Source: Flagellimonas oceani (GTDB lineage Bacteria; Bacteroidota; Bacteroidia; Flavobacteriales; Flavobacteriaceae). From it: a stretch of 64,000 nt of DNA. The DNA lies in the NCBI RefSeq assembly GCF_011068285.1, contig NZ_CP049616.1, positions 4,422,001 to 4,486,000 of the forward strand. Reading direction: 5' to 3'. The position numbers were made by a program, and so were the translations under genes. The notes beneath the pieces were generated by a model. The model ran no database searches, was not told the origin of the DNA, and saw only the letters and a program-made list of their open reading frames with translations. The first letter of the stretch is position 1. Each line of letters starts with the position of its first letter. Below, in pieces: positions 25,562 to 34,773 of this stretch.

Positions 25562-26634
25562 TAGTTTACAGGCAGACCTTCGGACATCTCCTCATTGGGC
25601 TGCAGAAGGATTTGATCCCCTTCATCAAGTGCGCCAAAAATCTCAACCATATCTTCATCTTTCATGCCTGTGCTGACTTCTACCCATTTTAGTTTGCCAT
25701 CCGCTACTTTTCCCACAGCTTTTCTTCGGAGGGTGGTCAAGACCGCACTATGAGGTACCCACAGACTTCCATCCGGACGTTTGATGCTTAATTGAGCTTC
25801 CGCAAAAAGTCCAGCATTCAAATTACCCTTTTGATTATCCACAAGAAATTCCCACATCTCTGTACGGGTGTCCGGATCTATACTTTTGGCTCGCCTGTAA
25901 TAATCTGCCTTAAATACTTTTCCGGGAAATGGTTCTACACTAAATGAAGTAGAATCCTCTGCTATGGAACTTCCGGTCAAGGCCTCAGGAACTGGTAGCT
26001 TCAAACGCAATTTTTGGTTGTTTTCGATTATCAGTAAAGGTTGGTTATCTATATCTCCCACAAGATTTCCGGGATCTGTATTTCTTTGCGTTACAACCCC
26101 AGTAAATGGCGCCCTAATTGTGAGATAATTAAGGAGTTGCCGTTTAGCTCTGGCGGTAAAATCCAATGCTTTTAGCCGAGTGCTGTCCGACATGGCTTTG
26201 TTTTTTGCTTTAATCAGTTCGGATTCTGAGACCGTACCTTGTATTTCGGAAGCTTTTAGCAATCGGGTATACGTATCCTCACTACTCATATAGTCCGCTC
26301 TGGCTGACTCTACATCGCTCTGCGCTTCTGAATAGGCTGCCTGAATTTCTGGTGCTTCTATCCTGATCAGGACTGCTCCTTTCATTACTTTATCTCCAAT
26401 GTCTACCCGCACTTCGGTAACATACCCCTGTACTTTGGCATTCAGACCAGCTTTTTCAAAAGCCAATAATTCCGCAGGAAGCATCAGGGTATGTCTGGAG
26501 TTATCAAAGCTTAACTTTATGGTTTCTACTTTTTTTGACGACTCGTTTTTGCTTTCCATCTTATTGTTTTCAACACTACTTGAACAGGCTGAAACGATGG
26601 CTGCATATAAAATCGGTATTATATATTTTCTCAT
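25561..26634 (-). CDS. RND efflux periplasmic adaptor (HlyD/AcrA family)
   Basis: A 357-residue membrane-fusion lipoprotein (MRKYIIPILYAAIVSACSSS, lipobox Cys). It has the biotinyl-lipoyl hairpin (LNAKVQGYVTEVRVDIGDKVMKGAVLIRIEAPE), an alpha-hairpin (AYSEAQSDVESARADYMSSEDTY...), the lipoyl return (TIRAPFTGVVTQRNTDPGNLVG) and beta-barrel domains. It is the third gene of a tolC-RND-adaptor operon; its start lies 33 bp after the permease stop. Export substrate unknown. Confidence 0.9.
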   Translation of the reverse strand: MRKYIIPILYAAIVSACSSSVENNKMESKNESSKKVETIKLSFDNSRHTLMLPAELLAFEKAGLNAKVQGYVTEVRVDIGDKVMKGAVLIRIEAPEIQAAYSEAQSDVESARADYMSSEDTYTRLLKASEIQGTVSESELIKAKNKAMSDSTRLKALDFTARAKRQLLNYLTIRAPFTGVVTQRNTDPGNLVGDIDNQPLLIIENNQKLRLKLPVPEALTGSSIAEDSTSFSVEPFPGKVFKADYYRRAKSIDPDTRTEMWEFLVDNQKGNLNAGLFAEAQLSIKRPDGSLWVPHSAVLTTLRRKAVGKVADGKLKWVEVSTGMKDEDMVEIFGALDEGDQILLQPNEEMSEGLPVN

Positions 26635-26667
26635 TATTCTTAAATTTTACTCTTTTCAGGTTTGAAG

Positions 26668-29190
26668 TTATTGCTGTTCAAAGTATGTACTCTGCTCATC
26701 ATCTGGATCAAGTGACGGGCTCTTATAAAGTCTTCTTCCGGAAACCTGCCAATAGACGGACGGCAAGATGAATACGGTTGCAAACACGGAGAACAACAAT
26801 CCGCCTATCACTGCAATTCCAAGCGGGGCTGTTTGTTCGCCGCCTTCACCCAGCCCTAGCGCCATCGGTAGCATCCCTGCTATCATGGCTATGCTGGTCA
26901 TGAGTATGGGCCTCAGGCGATCCTTTATCCCTTCCAGGTGAGGGTTTTGTTTTTGTTCTTTCCGATAATGCTCTGCTATGGTAACAAATAATATGGCATT
27001 GGCCACTGCCACACCTATAGCCATGATACTGCCCATAAAAGATTGAATGTTGAGCGTGTTCCCGCTTATCCAAATCAGAAGGAACGAACCAGCAACTACG
27101 GCAGGAATAGTGGATAGCACTGCGAAGGAAAGCCGGAATGACTGAAAGTTGGCTGCCAGCAGCAGAAATATCACGGCTACTGCCAGTAAAAGGCCGGTAC
27201 TCAATTCATCAAAGGTTTGAGAGAGCGGTTCAGCAAGTCCTCTGAATTTAACACTCATCCCTTCGGGTGGTTCACCCATAGCATTTACTTCATCTTTAAG
27301 CGTTTTAATGGCACTTCCCAGGTCTTTATTATGCAGGTTCCCGGTGATGGTAATGAACCGTTGTTGGTTCAGACGGTCGTATTCCCCAATCATGGTAGAA
27401 GGTTCCCATTTACTCACATCGCCCACATAGACGGTTTTCCCGTTTTCCGACTTTAATGGAACTTTTTCGACATCATCGGGTTGATCCACCATATATTGAG
27501 GAAATTCTACCTGGACCTGGTATGCATTGCCCGATCCGGCATCCAACCAATAATTGGGCTGGGTGAAACGACTGGAAGAGGTGGAGGCTGTTACAGAGCG
27601 GCTAATGTCTTCAATTGTTAGGCCTAACTGGCCTGCCCGGACACGGTCATATTGTAAATCTATGGATGGATAGTTAAGTGGAATACCAAATTGCACATCA
27701 CGCATAAACGATACGGTTTGTACCCTGTCCTTTATTTCTTGGGCATATTTACGTGATTCCGAAAGGTTTTTGCCCTGAACAGCTATCTCTACTGATGTGT
27801 TGGCTCCCTGGCTCATTACTTGGTCAACCAGGTCAGCCGGTTCAAAAGAGAGCTGCATTTCAGGTATGATTTCTGTTACCTTTTTTCTGATATTTTCTTT
27901 AATTTCATCAAGGGGCTTTCCTGTCTGCTGTAGCTTGATCTTTATAACAGCTTCATGTGGCCCACCTGTCCAGAGAAAGATAGTATTGACCGGGTAGCTG
28001 GGTGGTTGGATACCGACAAATGCCGATGTAATCTCAACATTTTCTTTACCAACCACTTCGTTTACCACTTCCAGAAACTGCTTTGTTTTCCTTTCCGTAT
28101 TTTCAATGCGGGTTCCGTCAGGCATTCTTAAACGAACTTGCAACTGCCCGGAATTGACTTTTGGAAATATCTCCGTACCAGTAGACTGCCAGAGTACCGC
28201 AAGCATGGCAATAGTGGTTATCAGGTAAATACCGATGGCCCACTTGCTCCTGTTTGTAATACCCTTTGTATATCCTACAACCCGGTTTCTAAACTGTTGG
28301 AATTTTCCTTCTTTATTTTGAGTAATATGGTCTTTCAGAAACCAATTGGAAAGAATAGGAACCATTGTTTGAGAAAGTAGAAATGAAGCAATCATGGCAA
28401 AACCTACAGCCAATGTAAGCGGTAAGAACATGGCCCTGGGAGTGCCAGTCATAAAAAAGGAAGGAACAAACACGGCAAGAATGCTGGTCAGGATAAGAAG
28501 TTTGGGCAATGCAATTTCTTTGCAGGCATCCAGAATGGCACGGCCCTTTTTCTTGCCCATTTCCTGATGTCGGTGGATATTCTCTATTGTCACGGTCGAT
28601 TCATCCACGAGAATACCTATTGCCAGCGCCAGTCCGCCCAATGTCATGATATTGATCGACTGTCCGGCCAGATAAAGGCACACTACTGCCGATAATATGG
28701 CAAGTGGTATGGTAAGAATTACAATGAGCGCGCTTCGTCTGTCACCAAGAAACAGCAGTACCATAAGGCCAGTAAGCACTGCTCCAAGTGCTCCCTCAAA
28801 GGACAGGTTTTTCAGGGAATTGATTACATAGCCCGACTGATCAAATTCATAGCTCACTTTAATATCGTCCGGCACAGCAGCCTGCATTTCCGGCAGGCTT
28901 GCCTTGATGCGTTTCACCACATCCCAGGTTGATGCGCTGGCTCGTTTGGTTACAGGAATGTACACTGAGCGGCTGCCATTGATCAGGGCATATCCTGATG
29001 CAACATCAGACCCATTTTGTACTTCAGCTACATCCTTTACATATACCGAGGGCCCGGAGCCCATCTTTAAGGGAATATTGGCCAGTTCCTGGATATTGCT
29101 AACCACCGTATTTTGGTTAGCAATCAAAAGTTTGTCCGCAGTTCGGATATTTCCGGCAGGCGAAATGGTATTGTTCTTGGCAATAGCCAT
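26668..29190 (-). CDS. RND efflux permease, C-terminal part (frameshifted)
   Basis: An 840-residue reading frame covering most of an AcrB-type RND pump from residue about 205 onward: membrane helices, LAIGILVDESTVTIENIHRH (proton-relay helix 4 region), the second periplasmic repeat and TSIAMIAGMLPMALGLGEGGEQTAPLG. The frame continues upstream to the nine-G tract at 29276; the ATG at 29190 is only an internal Met. Without one inserted base, translation from the true start stops at 29247. The full-length product would be about 1045 aa, the normal RND length. Confidence 0.85.
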   Translation of the reverse strand: MAIAKNNTISPAGNIRTADKLLIANQNTVVSNIQELANIPLKMGSGPSVYVKDVAEVQNGSDVASGYALINGSRSVYIPVTKRASASTWDVVKRIKASLPEMQAAVPDDIKVSYEFDQSGYVINSLKNLSFEGALGAVLTGLMVLLFLGDRRSALIVILTIPLAILSAVVCLYLAGQSINIMTLGGLALAIGILVDESTVTIENIHRHQEMGKKKGRAILDACKEIALPKLLILTSILAVFVPSFFMTGTPRAMFLPLTLAVGFAMIASFLLSQTMVPILSNWFLKDHITQNKEGKFQQFRNRVVGYTKGITNRSKWAIGIYLITTIAMLAVLWQSTGTEIFPKVNSGQLQVRLRMPDGTRIENTERKTKQFLEVVNEVVGKENVEITSAFVGIQPPSYPVNTIFLWTGGPHEAVIKIKLQQTGKPLDEIKENIRKKVTEIIPEMQLSFEPADLVDQVMSQGANTSVEIAVQGKNLSESRKYAQEIKDRVQTVSFMRDVQFGIPLNYPSIDLQYDRVRAGQLGLTIEDISRSVTASTSSSRFTQPNYWLDAGSGNAYQVQVEFPQYMVDQPDDVEKVPLKSENGKTVYVGDVSKWEPSTMIGEYDRLNQQRFITITGNLHNKDLGSAIKTLKDEVNAMGEPPEGMSVKFRGLAEPLSQTFDELSTGLLLAVAVIFLLLAANFQSFRLSFAVLSTIPAVVAGSFLLIWISGNTLNIQSFMGSIMAIGVAVANAILFVTIAEHYRKEQKQNPHLEGIKDRLRPILMTSIAMIAGMLPMALGLGEGGEQTAPLGIAVIGGLLFSVFATVFILPSVYWQVSGRRLYKSPSLDPDDEQSTYFEQQ

Positions 29191-29246
29191 GACGAGTTCA
29201 TCCGGACTGATATTATAACTGCGCAGTTTGGAAGGGTCTGCCTTAA

Positions 29247-29804
29247 TCAGTACAGTACGCTGGTTTCCTCCAAAAGGGGGGGGGCTGACACACCCGGTAT
29301 TGAAGCAAATTTTGGACGTACCTTAAAGAGTGCAAGATCTTGTATTTCACCCAATGACCTGGTTTCACTGCTAAAAACAAGTTGGCCTACTGGTGCACCC
29401 CCTCCGTCAAAACGCGTGATGAACGGAGGTACTGTCCCCGGAGGCATAAAGGCCCTGGATCTGTTGACCTGGGCTACCACTTCCGCCAAAGCCTGAGACA
29501 TGTCGGTGCCCTCATGAAAAATGAGCTTCATCAAGGATACGCCCTGGATAGTTTTGCTTTCCACTTCCTTTATCCCATTGATATACAGAAAATGGTACTC
29601 GTAATAAGAAGTCATAAATCCTTCGATTTGATTAGGAGCAAGACCACCGTATGTTTGGGCCACATAAATAGTGGGGGTGCCTAGTTTTGGGAATATATCA
29701 ACTGACATATTCCGGATTGACAATACCGCAAAAAACACGATGGCCAAAAGGGTTACCATGACGGTTATGGGTTTTCGCAGTGCAGATATTATTAGTTTGA
29801 TCAT
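29247..29804 (-). CDS. RND efflux permease, N-terminal part (frameshifted)
   Basis: A 185-residue fragment starting [30 protein letters not shown], a normal RND N-terminus, and continuing to GVSAPP; it then runs into an unrelated tail LLEETSVLY and a stop. The downstream frame resumes the expected family sequence ([19 protein letters not shown]) if one base is added to the C9 run on the coding strand. It begins 3 bp after the tolC-like stop. Confidence 0.85.
   Translation of the reverse strand: MIKLIISALRKPITVMVTLLAIVFFAVLSIRNMSVDIFPKLGTPTIYVAQTYGGLAPNQIEGFMTSYYEYHFLYINGIKEVESKTIQGVSLMKLIFHEGTDMSQALAEVVAQVNRSRAFMPPGTVPPFITRFDGGGAPVGQLVFSSETRSLGEIQDLALFKVRPKFASIPGVSAPPLLEETSVLY
29276..29284. 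repeat. G9 homopolymer at the frameshift
   Basis: Nine consecutive G on the plus strand (C on the coding strand). Ten C would restore one open frame through the whole permease gene. Confidence 0.9.
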
Positions 29805-29807
29805 CTC

Positions 29808-31187
29808 CTATAATTGATTTAAGAATATTTCCAGATTACCATTGACAGCAGCTGTATACAATAGTGCTTTCCAGGCTTCCCAATAGGATTTTCGTAGTTC
29901 TATTTCCGCAGTAATCAGTTCGTTTTGGGATTCAATCAGTTCCGTAAAGCTCATCAACCCGGCCTGGTATCGGGATTGTGCGGCTTCGTAAGCATAAAGA
30001 GCATCCTCAACCTGGTACGGAGTCTCTCTTGCAATAGCCATTGCTGTTTCTAAGGCCTTATCAGCTATGGTTTTTTGTTTATTGAGGGTCAGTCTCACTT
30101 CTTCAAGTTGCTGTTTATAAGCTTCAGTTTCCCATTCCTTGGCTTTCCATTGGGTTTTGTATCGGCTGATTTGGGTCAGCGGCATAGTCAATTGTAAACC
30201 CAGGCCATAATTGAACCGGGTCAGATTAAATCCATCAGTAGGATTATTGACAAAACTGTTACCGTTGTTGTCAAGCTGAATCCCCGAACCTCTGCCATAA
30301 GCGGTGCCCCATACACTTAAAGTAGGTAACCAGCTTAATTTTTCAGCTTTAAATTGGTATTGTGCGGCATTCCATTGGGCTATGGCCAGGTTTTCCTTTG
30401 GATGAATCACCCCTGAAACTTCTGGCAACCTGGGAAGTACTTTAAGAAAGGTAGAATCCGCCAGGTTTTCTGGCAAATCAGCCGCAATTAACTCAGACAG
30501 TTTCTCTTTATATTCATGAATGGTATTTTGTTGTTGCAGTATATTGATTTTCACCTTGGAAAGCTCCGTCCTAAATCGTGCAGTATCCACCCCTGAAACC
30601 AGCCCTGAATTAGCCAGGACCACAGCCTGTTCGTAATTTGATCTCGATCTTTCCTGATCACTTTCCAGTAGATCAAGAATTTGTATAGCAAGGAGGTAAT
30701 CCAGATAGGTACTCGATAGTTGAACGCTATGCTCTAAAAGTGTAAGATCCTTTATGGAAGTGCTGGCCTCATGGGTGCTTTCCGCTGCCTTTATCTCATT
30801 ATTTCTTCTTCCGAAAGTGTAGGGTTCCCATTTCATGAGCAGACCGGCAGCTGACCCCCAAACCATATCATTTAGATTCCTGGCAGATGGAGGCCCACTT
30901 ACAGGTAGAAAATATTCGGGGAAAAACATTCCGGTAATGTTGTTATAAGTAACATAATTAATGTAGGTGGAGGCGGAAACTTCTGGAACCAACAATCGTC
31001 TGGTGGATTTTACCTTCTCTTCAGATGCCCGCTCAAGAGACGCTGAGGCAAGAATTGCCGGATAATTTTTCTTGGCAGTGTCCAGTAATTGTACAATTGT
31101 CGGTTGTGTTTGAGACCGTACATTTGTCCAAGAAACAGCAAGAATAGATGCCAACAGGATAAGCTTGAATTTTCGGATCATATTCAA
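29808..31187 (-). CDS. TolC-family outer-membrane efflux protein
   Basis: A 459-residue outer-membrane factor with signal peptide (KLILLASILAVSWTNVRSQ) and two repeated long-helical halves; for example ASLERASEEKVKSTRRLLVPEVSAS and SRYQAGLMSFTELIESQNELITAEIELRKSYWEAWKALL are the typical OEP repeats. It would form the exit duct for the RND pump encoded just downstream. It is the first gene of the operon, preceded by regulon promoter c. The start could be at 31187 or two codons later. Confidence 0.9.
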   Translation of the reverse strand: MNMIRKFKLILLASILAVSWTNVRSQTQPTIVQLLDTAKKNYPAILASASLERASEEKVKSTRRLLVPEVSASTYINYVTYNNITGMFFPEYFLPVSGPPSARNLNDMVWGSAAGLLMKWEPYTFGRRNNEIKAAESTHEASTSIKDLTLLEHSVQLSSTYLDYLLAIQILDLLESDQERSRSNYEQAVVLANSGLVSGVDTARFRTELSKVKINILQQQNTIHEYKEKLSELIAADLPENLADSTFLKVLPRLPEVSGVIHPKENLAIAQWNAAQYQFKAEKLSWLPTLSVWGTAYGRGSGIQLDNNGNSFVNNPTDGFNLTRFNYGLGLQLTMPLTQISRYKTQWKAKEWETEAYKQQLEEVRLTLNKQKTIADKALETAMAIARETPYQVEDALYAYEAAQSRYQAGLMSFTELIESQNELITAEIELRKSYWEAWKALLYTAAVNGNLEIFLNQL

Positions 31188-31206
31188 TTATTAATGTAAT
31201 TCGTTA

Positions 31207-31242
31207 CAAAATTATGACCCGATTCTGTAGAAATATGGGAAC
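31207..31242 (-). promoter_or_regulatory. Regulon promoter c (efflux operon)
   Basis: On the minus strand: TTTCTACAGA (plus 31224-31233), 9 nt, then TAATTTTG (31214-31207), a perfect match to TAnnTTTG, 19 bp upstream of the tolC-like ATG. Confidence 0.85.
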
Positions 31243-31254
31243 GAGAGTATTCTG

Positions 31255-32628
31255 CTATTTTAAAAAAATGAAATGATAAAGGATGCCGCATATCACACTA
31301 ATGAGTATGGTTTTAAGCATGTTCCATTTGAGGATGAAGTAGGCAAAGGCGGCTATCAATCCGATCACCAATGAAGGAATGTTTATAGTCTCCCATTCCG
31401 GGATTAACCATCTTATTCCAAGTGAATGGCTTTCGTTCACTTTCCCAAACAGTGTGTGGATGGTAAACCAAACACCAAGGTTGAGTACTACACCTACAAC
31501 AGCAGCCGTAATTCCTGATAAGGCAGTCGTCAGGCTTTTATTTCCTCTGAGGTATTCAATATAGGGAGCACCAGTAAATATGAACAAGAAGCAGGGAATA
31601 AAGGTAGTCCAGGTTACCAGTAAGGAAGCTAAGATTCCGGCCAGTAGAGGATCCATAGTGCCAGCAAAGCGGTAAGCTCCCATAAACCCTACAAATTGCA
31701 CGACCTGTATGAGTGGACCCGGTGTGGTTTCTGCCATACCTAAACCATCCAGCATTTCTCCGCTTTTCAGCCAGCCGTAATCTTCCACTGCTTTTTGAGC
31801 TATGTAGGCAAGAACCGAGTAGGCTCCTCCAAACGTAACCACTGCGGTTTTGCTAAAAAATATTCCTTCGCTAAAGAAGATGGAATCAACGCCAACCCAT
31901 AATGCGATTAAAATTAACGGCAATGCCCACAAAGAGAGGTACAATAAAATCGTTTGGAGGGTCTTCTTGAATGAGGGTTTGACTTGTTGAATATGGCTGT
32001 CAATTAAATAATCATTTTCCTGTTCTGTTTTATCCGCATGGCCTTTAATGACATGAAATTTCTCCTTCCAGAATTTGCCTCCAAGAAAGCCTGTTATCCC
32101 TGCCGCAAGTACAATGTAAGGAAAGTCCATCTCAAAAAAGAAGATGGCAACAAATGCCAAGGCAGCCATAATTACCATGACTTCATTTTTAAGGGCTTTC
32201 TTGCCAATTTTTATAACCGCACCAATTACAATGGCCAGCACTGCTGGCTTAATGCCGAAAAATATGGCGTCAACGATAGCCACATCCCGATAAGCTGCAT
32301 AAAGAATGCTCAAGATCAGTATGGATATAAATCCAGGCAATATAAAAAGTAGTCCGGCAACCAATCCGCCCTTTTTTTTATGAAGCAGCCAACCTATGTA
32401 TGTGGCCAGTTGTTGTGCTTCGGGACCTGGCAACAACATGCAATAATTCAGCGCATGCAAAAAGCGGTTTTCGCTGATCCATTTCTTTTCTTCCACCAAA
32501 AATTTGTGCATGACCGCAATTTGGCCTGCCGGGCCACCAAAACTATGGATGGCTACTTTTACCCAAACTTTTAACGCCTCGCTGAATGGTAACACCTGGT
32601 TTTTAGAGGGATTTGATACACTGGACAT
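31255..32628 (-). CDS. chrA: Chromate transporter family protein (ChrA)
   Basis: A 457-residue polytopic membrane protein with the two-fold CHR structure: FGGPAGQIAVMHKFLVEEKKW in the first half and TFGGAYSVLAYIAQKAVEDYGWLKSGEMLDGLGMAETTPGPLI in the second; PGPEAQQLATYIGW and ETTPGPL are the CHR motifs. ChrA proteins expel chromate by proton antiport; whether chromate is the real substrate here is not shown. It lies 22 bp downstream of the superoxide dismutase gene. Confidence 0.9.
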   Translation of the reverse strand: MSSVSNPSKNQVLPFSEALKVWVKVAIHSFGGPAGQIAVMHKFLVEEKKWISENRFLHALNYCMLLPGPEAQQLATYIGWLLHKKKGGLVAGLLFILPGFISILILSILYAAYRDVAIVDAIFFGIKPAVLAIVIGAVIKIGKKALKNEVMVIMAALAFVAIFFFEMDFPYIVLAAGITGFLGGKFWKEKFHVIKGHADKTEQENDYLIDSHIQQVKPSFKKTLQTILLYLSLWALPLILIALWVGVDSIFFSEGIFFSKTAVVTFGGAYSVLAYIAQKAVEDYGWLKSGEMLDGLGMAETTPGPLIQVVQFVGFMGAYRFAGTMDPLLAGILASLLVTWTTFIPCFLFIFTGAPYIEYLRGNKSLTTALSGITAAVVGVVLNLGVWFTIHTLFGKVNESHSLGIRWLIPEWETINIPSLVIGLIAAFAYFILKWNMLKTILISVICGILYHFIFLK

Positions 32629-32650
32629 TGCCTTTGACGATAATTAGTTC

Positions 32651-33373
32651 TTAGTTAATCTTTTTAGCATTCGCAAAACGTTGTGCTACGTTATCCCAAT
32701 TTATGATTTCCATTATAGTATCAACAAAATCACCTCTCTTGTTTTTATGTTTTAAATAATACGCGTGTTCCCAAACGTCTATGACCAATATGGGAATAAC
32801 GCCCCACTGGGTAAGCTTTTGATGATTTTCACACTGGAGAAGTGTGAGGGATTGTGAATAAGGCTGGTAACCTAAAATTCCCCAACCACTGCCTTCTACA
32901 CTTTTAGAAACTTTTGCTATGTAGGACTTGAGTTTATCAAATGAACCAAAGTCCTTTTCTATTTGCTTTAGAAGCTCTGCCTTGGGCTCGCTTTTCTTGT
33001 TTGTGAGATTTGTCCAAAAAATAGTGTGTAGTACGTGGCTTGAAAAATGATAGGACAATTTCCTGGTCCACAAATCGACACTATCCATTTCACCGGAATC
33101 GAGATTTTTCTTGATATTTTCCAAATCCTTATTGGCACCTTTGACTGCACCACCGTGGTGAAATTCATAATGCAAGTGCAAGGTCTCTTCGTCCATATAA
33201 GGCTCTAAAAAGGTCTTCTTATATGGTAACGGCTTTTGGATAAAGTTTCCGTTGCTGTCTACCAGTTTGTCAATACTTGCTTCATTAACACTTTGGGAAA
33301 AAACATTGTTTATAGGAAGAATGGTTGCTCCTCCAAGAATTGCTGAATTTTTTATAAATTCTTTTCTGTCCAT
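32651..33373 (-). CDS. Exported superoxide dismutase (Fe/Mn)
   Basis: A 240-residue Fe/Mn SOD with metal ligands in LHLHYEFHHGGAVKG, SYHFSSHVLHTIFW and VIDVWEHAYYLKHKNKR. The N-terminus DRKEFIKNSAILGGATILP looks like a Tat-type signal peptide with a single Arg-Lys, so it probably acts in the periplasm. Start 33373 is preferred over 33436 because a good promoter (TTTG, 19 nt, TACAATTG; plus 33407-33437) lies inside the longer frame. It is followed by chrA after 22 bp. Confidence 0.9.
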   Translation of the reverse strand: MDRKEFIKNSAILGGATILPINNVFSQSVNEASIDKLVDSNGNFIQKPLPYKKTFLEPYMDEETLHLHYEFHHGGAVKGANKDLENIKKNLDSGEMDSVDLWTRKLSYHFSSHVLHTIFWTNLTNKKSEPKAELLKQIEKDFGSFDKLKSYIAKVSKSVEGSGWGILGYQPYSQSLTLLQCENHQKLTQWGVIPILVIDVWEHAYYLKHKNKRGDFVDTIMEIINWDNVAQRFANAKKIN

Positions 33374-33406
33374 TTTTCTGATTTTTTTATTTAAACTCGT
33401 TACTTT

Positions 33407-33437
33407 CAATTGTAAGATGCCGAATAAGAAAGGCAAA
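33407..33437 (-). promoter_or_regulatory. Putative promoter of the superoxide dismutase gene
   Basis: On the minus strand: TTTG (plus 33437-33434), 19 nt, TACAATTG (33414-33407), 33 bp before the ATG. A similar stretch (CATTTGC-TTTTC...ATCTTA) precedes the DUF1259 gene. Confidence 0.55.
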
Positions 33438-33459
33438 TGAAACCGGTGCCGGTGTAAAT

Positions 33460-34410
33460 TTATTCCGCATTAATTACTCCCGTTTTGTCCAAAGCCTCTC
33501 TTAATCCTATTGCTAATTTTTCGGCTGATCCAATTCCCCAATAATGAAGAAAGAAAATTCTTGGATCCTCGTGCACCATGTGATTATGTACCGCTACCAC
33601 TTCAATGTCATTCTCAATAAGTGCTTTGATAACCGGAGCTACTTCATCTGACAGCATAGTAAAATCACCGGCTACTGCTGCTTTTTCAGGTGTGCCCTGC
33701 CAACTTGCCCAAGTGTTGAACCCCATGAATGTGCTAACAGGAGCTCCGTGTTCCGTCAGCTTTACATCGGGTCGGCCAATGGTGATTTTATACACCCCAT
33801 TGGTCATAGTCCCGCTATGCCCTAAGATGCTGTCAATCCTTTTGGTGTCCAGCGTGTTCTCCACCGACGACATTTCTACGGCGGACGGGTCTGCTCCCCT
33901 AATTTCCGTTACCTTATCAAAAATAGCTTTTAAACTTTTGGCCAATTTTTCTTCGCTTCCCATACCACCGATATGCATGTACATTACATCTGGCTCGTTC
34001 CTTACAAAATGGTTGTGGATCGCCGTAACCGTCAATCCCTGTTGGATTATTTCCTGTTGTACCGGTTTCAGGTCTTTTTCCGTAACCACTATATCGCCCA
34101 TAACCATAGTTTGTGCCGAGGTTGGTGCAAAAGCAGCCCAACTGCCCAATCCCATCGGGGGAATAATCTTAAAACCATCAACCATTACATTCAGGTCGTT
34201 TTGCGGAATGGTAACTTTAAATTGCCCACCTTCTTCCTTTCCTTCCATCCCAAGTCCGGATTTTAAGGTTCCAATATCCATCGCCTTTAATTCATTATTG
34301 TTTTTTAAAGGTTTTTCAGCCGATTCTTTTGAATCATCTTTCTTGTTAGGTTGCTCACAACCAAAAGAAATTAGCATCAACGCTAATACAAAAATCCATA
34401 TTTTTTTCAT
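33460..34410 (-). CDS. DUF1259 (LppY/LpqO-like) lipoprotein
   Basis: A 316-residue lipoprotein (IFVLALMLISFGCEQ lipobox) with two copies of the DUF1259 fold: MVDGFKIIPPMGLGSWAAFAP...TVTAIHNHFVRNEPDVMYMHIGGMG and its repeat APVSTFMGFNTWASWQG...EVVAVHNHMVHEDPRIFFLHYWGIG. The HNH motifs (HNHF, HNHM) suggest metal binding, which is inference. The gene is 86 bp upstream of sod in the same direction. Biochemical role unknown. Confidence 0.85.
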   Translation of the reverse strand: MKKIWIFVLALMLISFGCEQPNKKDDSKESAEKPLKNNNELKAMDIGTLKSGLGMEGKEEGGQFKVTIPQNDLNVMVDGFKIIPPMGLGSWAAFAPTSAQTMVMGDIVVTEKDLKPVQQEIIQQGLTVTAIHNHFVRNEPDVMYMHIGGMGSEEKLAKSLKAIFDKVTEIRGADPSAVEMSSVENTLDTKRIDSILGHSGTMTNGVYKITIGRPDVKLTEHGAPVSTFMGFNTWASWQGTPEKAAVAGDFTMLSDEVAPVIKALIENDIEVVAVHNHMVHEDPRIFFLHYWGIGSAEKLAIGLREALDKTGVINAE

Positions 34411-34773
34411 AGTTCAGTTTTTGTAAAATATATATTCAGTTATTTTCAATTCTATAGTTTAGTTTCAAAATAAGATACCAAATTGAAAAGCAAATGAGAC
34501 TGATGTTGCCAATTTATTACCAAAACGGACAGGAATGCGGGTAACAAGAAAATACGTACCTTTCTTTGCCTGATTACGGATCATGAAATAATAGCCCATT
34601 AACCTTTGACGCACCATCTTCCGCACGAAGAAAAGGAACGAACTCAAGGCTAAACCAATTTTTCCCATTAACATTAAAAAATTGGGAGATGCACAAGTCC
34701 AAAATCATTCTTTCTGGCATCTCCCAACTTATATGATCATTAAAAAATCAACTAGACTATCTTCATCCAAATT
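34411..34773. other. Intergenic stretch with DUF1259 promoter and PepSY terminator
   Basis: Contains a probable promoter for the DUF1259 gene (TTTG at plus 34494-34491, 17 nt, TTATTTTG at 34473-34466, minus strand) and the terminator of the upstream PepSY gene. A 69-codon frame (34465-34674, minus) overlaps the promoter and has no family features. Confidence 0.55.
34682..34727 (-). terminator. Terminator of the second PepSY-like gene
   Basis: Perfect 11-bp arms ttgggagatgc (34682-34692) / gcatctcccaa (34717-34727) followed on the minus strand by a T-run, 47 bp after the PepSY stop codon. Confidence 0.8.

Noticed and set aside
26668..29804. RND gene as a decayed pseudogene
   Set aside because: Only one lesion, in a homopolymer, and neighbouring operon genes intact; phase variation or a sequencing error is at least as likely.
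34465..34674. 69-codon minus-strand frame upstream of the DUF1259 gene
   Set aside because: It overlaps the probable DUF1259 promoter and follows a terminator directly; no domain.
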